Shown here: positions 21,252 to 21,475 of the stretch, piece by piece
How the letters are laid out: every line of letters starts with the position of its first letter
How positions within the stretch are numbered: position 1 is the first letter of the stretch
Assembly: GCA_036378295.1 (NCBI GenBank)
Contig: DASUWS010000186.1
Coordinates: 1 to 21,475, forward strand
Origin: DAHUXT01 sp036378295
GTDB lineage: Bacteria > Chloroflexota > Ktedonobacteria > Ktedonobacterales > JADMIN01
Length of the DNA: 21,475 nt
Reading direction: 5' to 3'
Position numbers and translations under genes: made by a program
The notes under the pieces: generated by a model
Seen by the model: the letters and a program-made list of their open reading frames with translations, nothing else
What the model was told of the DNA's origin: nothing
Databases searched by the model: none

Positions 21252-21475
21252 GCTGGTATCCACCTTTGCCATACTATGAGGCAGTCGAAAGGACGAATCC
21301 TGTCGTGTCAGTTAATTGTTCTTTATGATGCGAACGAAAACGCTCACGGCAAGCAGATCACTGCCTAATCAATCCACGTATACGTGACGTGGGATACACA
21401 TGAAACGCAACAGAATGCGCCCCAGTACGCCACTCTGCCACTCTGCCGCATAAGCGCGGCATAGTAGCAACAGGC
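21252..21475 (-). promoter_or_regulatory. topA upstream region with dyads
   Basis: No gene is seen from topA to the window edge. The palindrome CACGTATACGTG (21375-21386) is nested in CCACGT...ACGTGG (21374-21392) and could be an operator. A second dyad, GCCGC/GCGGC, lies near the right edge next to a CACTCTGC direct repeat. A minus-strand TTGCCG followed 18 bases later by TCATAA is a weak promoter candidate. Confidence 0.3.

Noticed and set aside
1..21475. CRISPR array, tRNA, rRNA or intact insertion sequence
   Set aside because: No regularly spaced repeats, cloverleaf-like segment, rRNA core sequence or transposase frame was seen on either strand.

Overview
This is a 21.5 kb stretch of a GC-rich bacterial chromosome. 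The gene set suggests Chloroflexota, perhaps Ktedonobacteria: a DUF512 (PDZ plus radical-SAM-like) protein, an ABC1/UbiB kinase with membrane segments at both ends, a TopA with an Arg/Lys/Thr-rich tail, Gly/Arg-rich and Pro/Gln/Tyr-rich membrane proteins, and topA next to hslVU. This assignment is inference from gene content, since no rRNA or tRNA is present. Many genes have clear AGGAGG-like ribosome binding sites, and these were used to move several starts inward from the longest open frame.

Left part (1-5570), all on the minus strand: the first codons of a gene running off the left edge (SET-domain-like); a 92-bp relic of the 3' end of yqeY; a five-helix membrane protein; intact yqeY; a class I methyltransferase; an Arg/Gly/Asp-rich single-pass membrane protein; and an uncharacterised TIM-barrel-like protein with a REPE-repeat tail. 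The membrane-protein gene lies between two direct 85-bp repeats of the yqeY 3' end, a layout like an integration at the 3' end of a gene.

Middle (5763-15455): a bacterial-type poly(ADP-ribose) glycohydrolase homologue diverges from a RimJ/RimL-like N-acetyltransferase. Next come a small basic orphan protein with its own promoter and a UbiB-family kinase. On the plus strand, a strong promoter drives DUF512, a lipoprotein (ATGA overlap) and an ATP-grasp ligase. A second plus-strand unit encodes a CoA-binding Rossmann protein and an APH-type kinase, one base apart.

Right part (15479-21475), minus strand: topA, hslV and hslU read toward the left, followed by an intrinsic terminator and then a Pro/Gln/Tyr-rich DUF4870/Tic20-like membrane protein. 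Between hslU and that last gene, about 200 bp of plus-strand sequence folds into a chain of hairpins. It ends in an AGCTCCC...GGGGGTAGTTGAC signature like the right end (omega RNA) of IS200/IS605 TnpB elements, but no tnpB is present. A promoter-like TTGACA box sits just ahead of it. This orphan omega-RNA-like locus is the most unusual item in the window.

The housekeeping core is protein quality control (HslVU), DNA topology (TopA) and isoprenoid-quinone-type metabolism (UbiB). The rest is a patchwork of single genes and short operons, many of unknown role. No CRISPR array, intact transposase, rRNA or tRNA was seen.
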